A stretch of 7,331 nt of DNA from Saprospiraceae bacterium (GTDB taxonomy: Bacteria; Bacteroidota; Bacteroidia; Chitinophagales; Saprospiraceae), in contig JACMMM010000794.1 in NCBI GenBank assembly GCA_014379065.1, positions 1 to 7,331 of the forward strand, given 5' to 3'. The first letter of the stretch is position 1. Each line of letters begins with the position of its first letter. Under the pieces are notes generated by a model, which worked only from the letters and a program-made list of their open reading frames with translations, was not told where the DNA came from and searched no databases. Of this stretch, positions 6,491 through 7,331 are shown one piece after another. Made by a program: the position numbers and the translations under genes.

Positions 6491-7331
6491 ATGAAAAAAT
6501 TGACGCTATTCATTTTGACGATTATCCCCATCGTTGCCGTTTGCCAACGTCATGACAACACTACTTTGTTGGGCTATAAGGGTGGGAGCTTCAGCCCGCC
6601 AGGCGATATTTTTGGCATCAGCGTGCTGACCTTCCCCGATGGCAAATTGCAGATCGAAGAGAACTTTGATCTTGGGATGTATTTTGACGCTACCAATTCC
6701 ATTCTCTCCGACTCCAACGGTTTATTGCAGATGTACACCAATGGTGGTGATATAGGAACGGTGCAATGGGACATCATGCAAAATGGTGCAGATTTGACCG
6801 ACGACGGGCCAGGCCCCAATATTTGGCCGCAAATGGCCTTGTCTTTGCCGAAACCTGGCAATGGAAATCGTATCATCCTGCTTTACGGCGACGAAGAATT
6901 CTTCTGGCCCTACGGCCCCGATGGAATTGTTTGGGTGGTATCCAACAATCTCTATGCGGCAGAAATAGACATGTCGCTCAACAATGGCCTGGGAAAGGTG
7001 ATTTCCAGAGGGCAAATGGTTATTGAAGACACGCTAAGCATAGGAAAATTCACGGCCACCAAACACGCAAATGGGCGGGATTGGTGGTTGTTGGCACACG
7101 AACAATTTTCAAATAGATACCACAGCTTGCTCATTGATCCGTACGGGATTCACAATATGGGCTCCCAAACCGTTGGAACGCCCTACGACGACGGCGTTGG
7201 CCAGGCCTGTTTTTCACCGGACGGAGCACATTATGTAATTATGGACGGGGTTGATTTTGACACCAGCAATGCCGTCGGTTGTTCCATCAACATCTATGAT
7301 TTCGATCGCTGCACGGGAATGCTTTTCAACC
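6491..7331 (+). CDS. Exported WD40-like beta-propeller protein, 5' part only
   Basis: 280 codons are open to the window edge, so the C-terminus is missing. The start is the ATG at 6491, which opens a short Sec signal peptide (MKKLTLFILTIIPIVAVC, then Q19). GAGG at 6486-6489 lies only 1 nt from the ATG, too close for a normal Shine-Dalgarno. The mature part begins HDNTTLLGYKGG and is rich in beta-strand, Gly, Asp and aromatic residues. FSPDG at 241-245 and NIYDFDRCTG at 267-276 are the blade-type motifs of WD40-like (PD40) propellers. KHANGRDWWLLAHE at 191-204 also looks like a blade strand pair. I recognise this style from secreted Saprospiraceae proteins that usually end in a T9SS sorting domain, but that end is outside the window. 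No catalytic motif is visible. The role is unknown, perhaps surface binding. Confidence 0.75.
   Translation, partial: MKKLTLFILTIIPIVAVCQRHDNTTLLGYKGGSFSPPGDIFGISVLTFPDGKLQIEENFDLGMYFDATNSILSDSNGLLQMYTNGGDIGTVQWDIMQNGADLTDDGPGPNIWPQMALSLPKPGNGNRIILLYGDEEFFWPYGPDGIVWVVSNNLYAAEIDMSLNNGLGKVISRGQMVIEDTLSIGKFTATKHANGRDWWLLAHEQFSNRYHSLLIDPYGIHNMGSQTVGTPYDDGVGQACFSPDGAHYVIMDGVDFDTSNAVGCSINIYDFDRCTGMLFN

Overview
The window looks like accessory chromosome from a member of the Bacteroidota, most likely a Saprospirales-type organism. The large gene has a Sec signal peptide and ends in a type IX secretion system (T9SS) type A sorting domain. The second gene starts with a similar exported N-terminus followed by a family style common in these bacteria. 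No Shine-Dalgarno site decides a start. The lineage below phylum is inferred from protein style only.

Layout: positions 1-1027 hold no convincing gene. They contain three diverged copies (A, B, C) of one intergenic repeat of about 170-185 nt, at about 148-320, 488-675 and 689-990. Copy A runs into a nested hairpin with a perfect 13-bp stem. Copy B contains a terminator-like hairpin with a T tract. Copy C is split by about 125 bp that include a GC-rich palindromic module.

Positions 1028-6286 encode one intact 1752-residue secreted multidomain protein. In order it has a signal peptide, an HExxH zinc-metallopeptidase domain (leishmanolysin-like in style), an Ig/cadherin-like domain, a jelly-roll-like region, a DUF11/CARDB-like beta-sandwich, an EF-hand-like calcium loop, a right-handed parallel beta-helix, a helical segment and a T9SS sorting domain.

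The 204-bp gap after it is mostly a 162-nt inverted repeat built from 10-bp units (TTTATAAAGG / TTTATTAGGG) with a UUUU apical hairpin. From 6491 to the window edge runs the 5' part (280 codons) of a second exported protein, probably a WD40-like beta-propeller.

Both genes lie on the + strand and both products look exported. The long hairpin between them suggests separate transcription units or attenuated read-through. The most unusual material is the non-coding DNA: the three-copy repeat family, the nested palindromes and the long hairpin.
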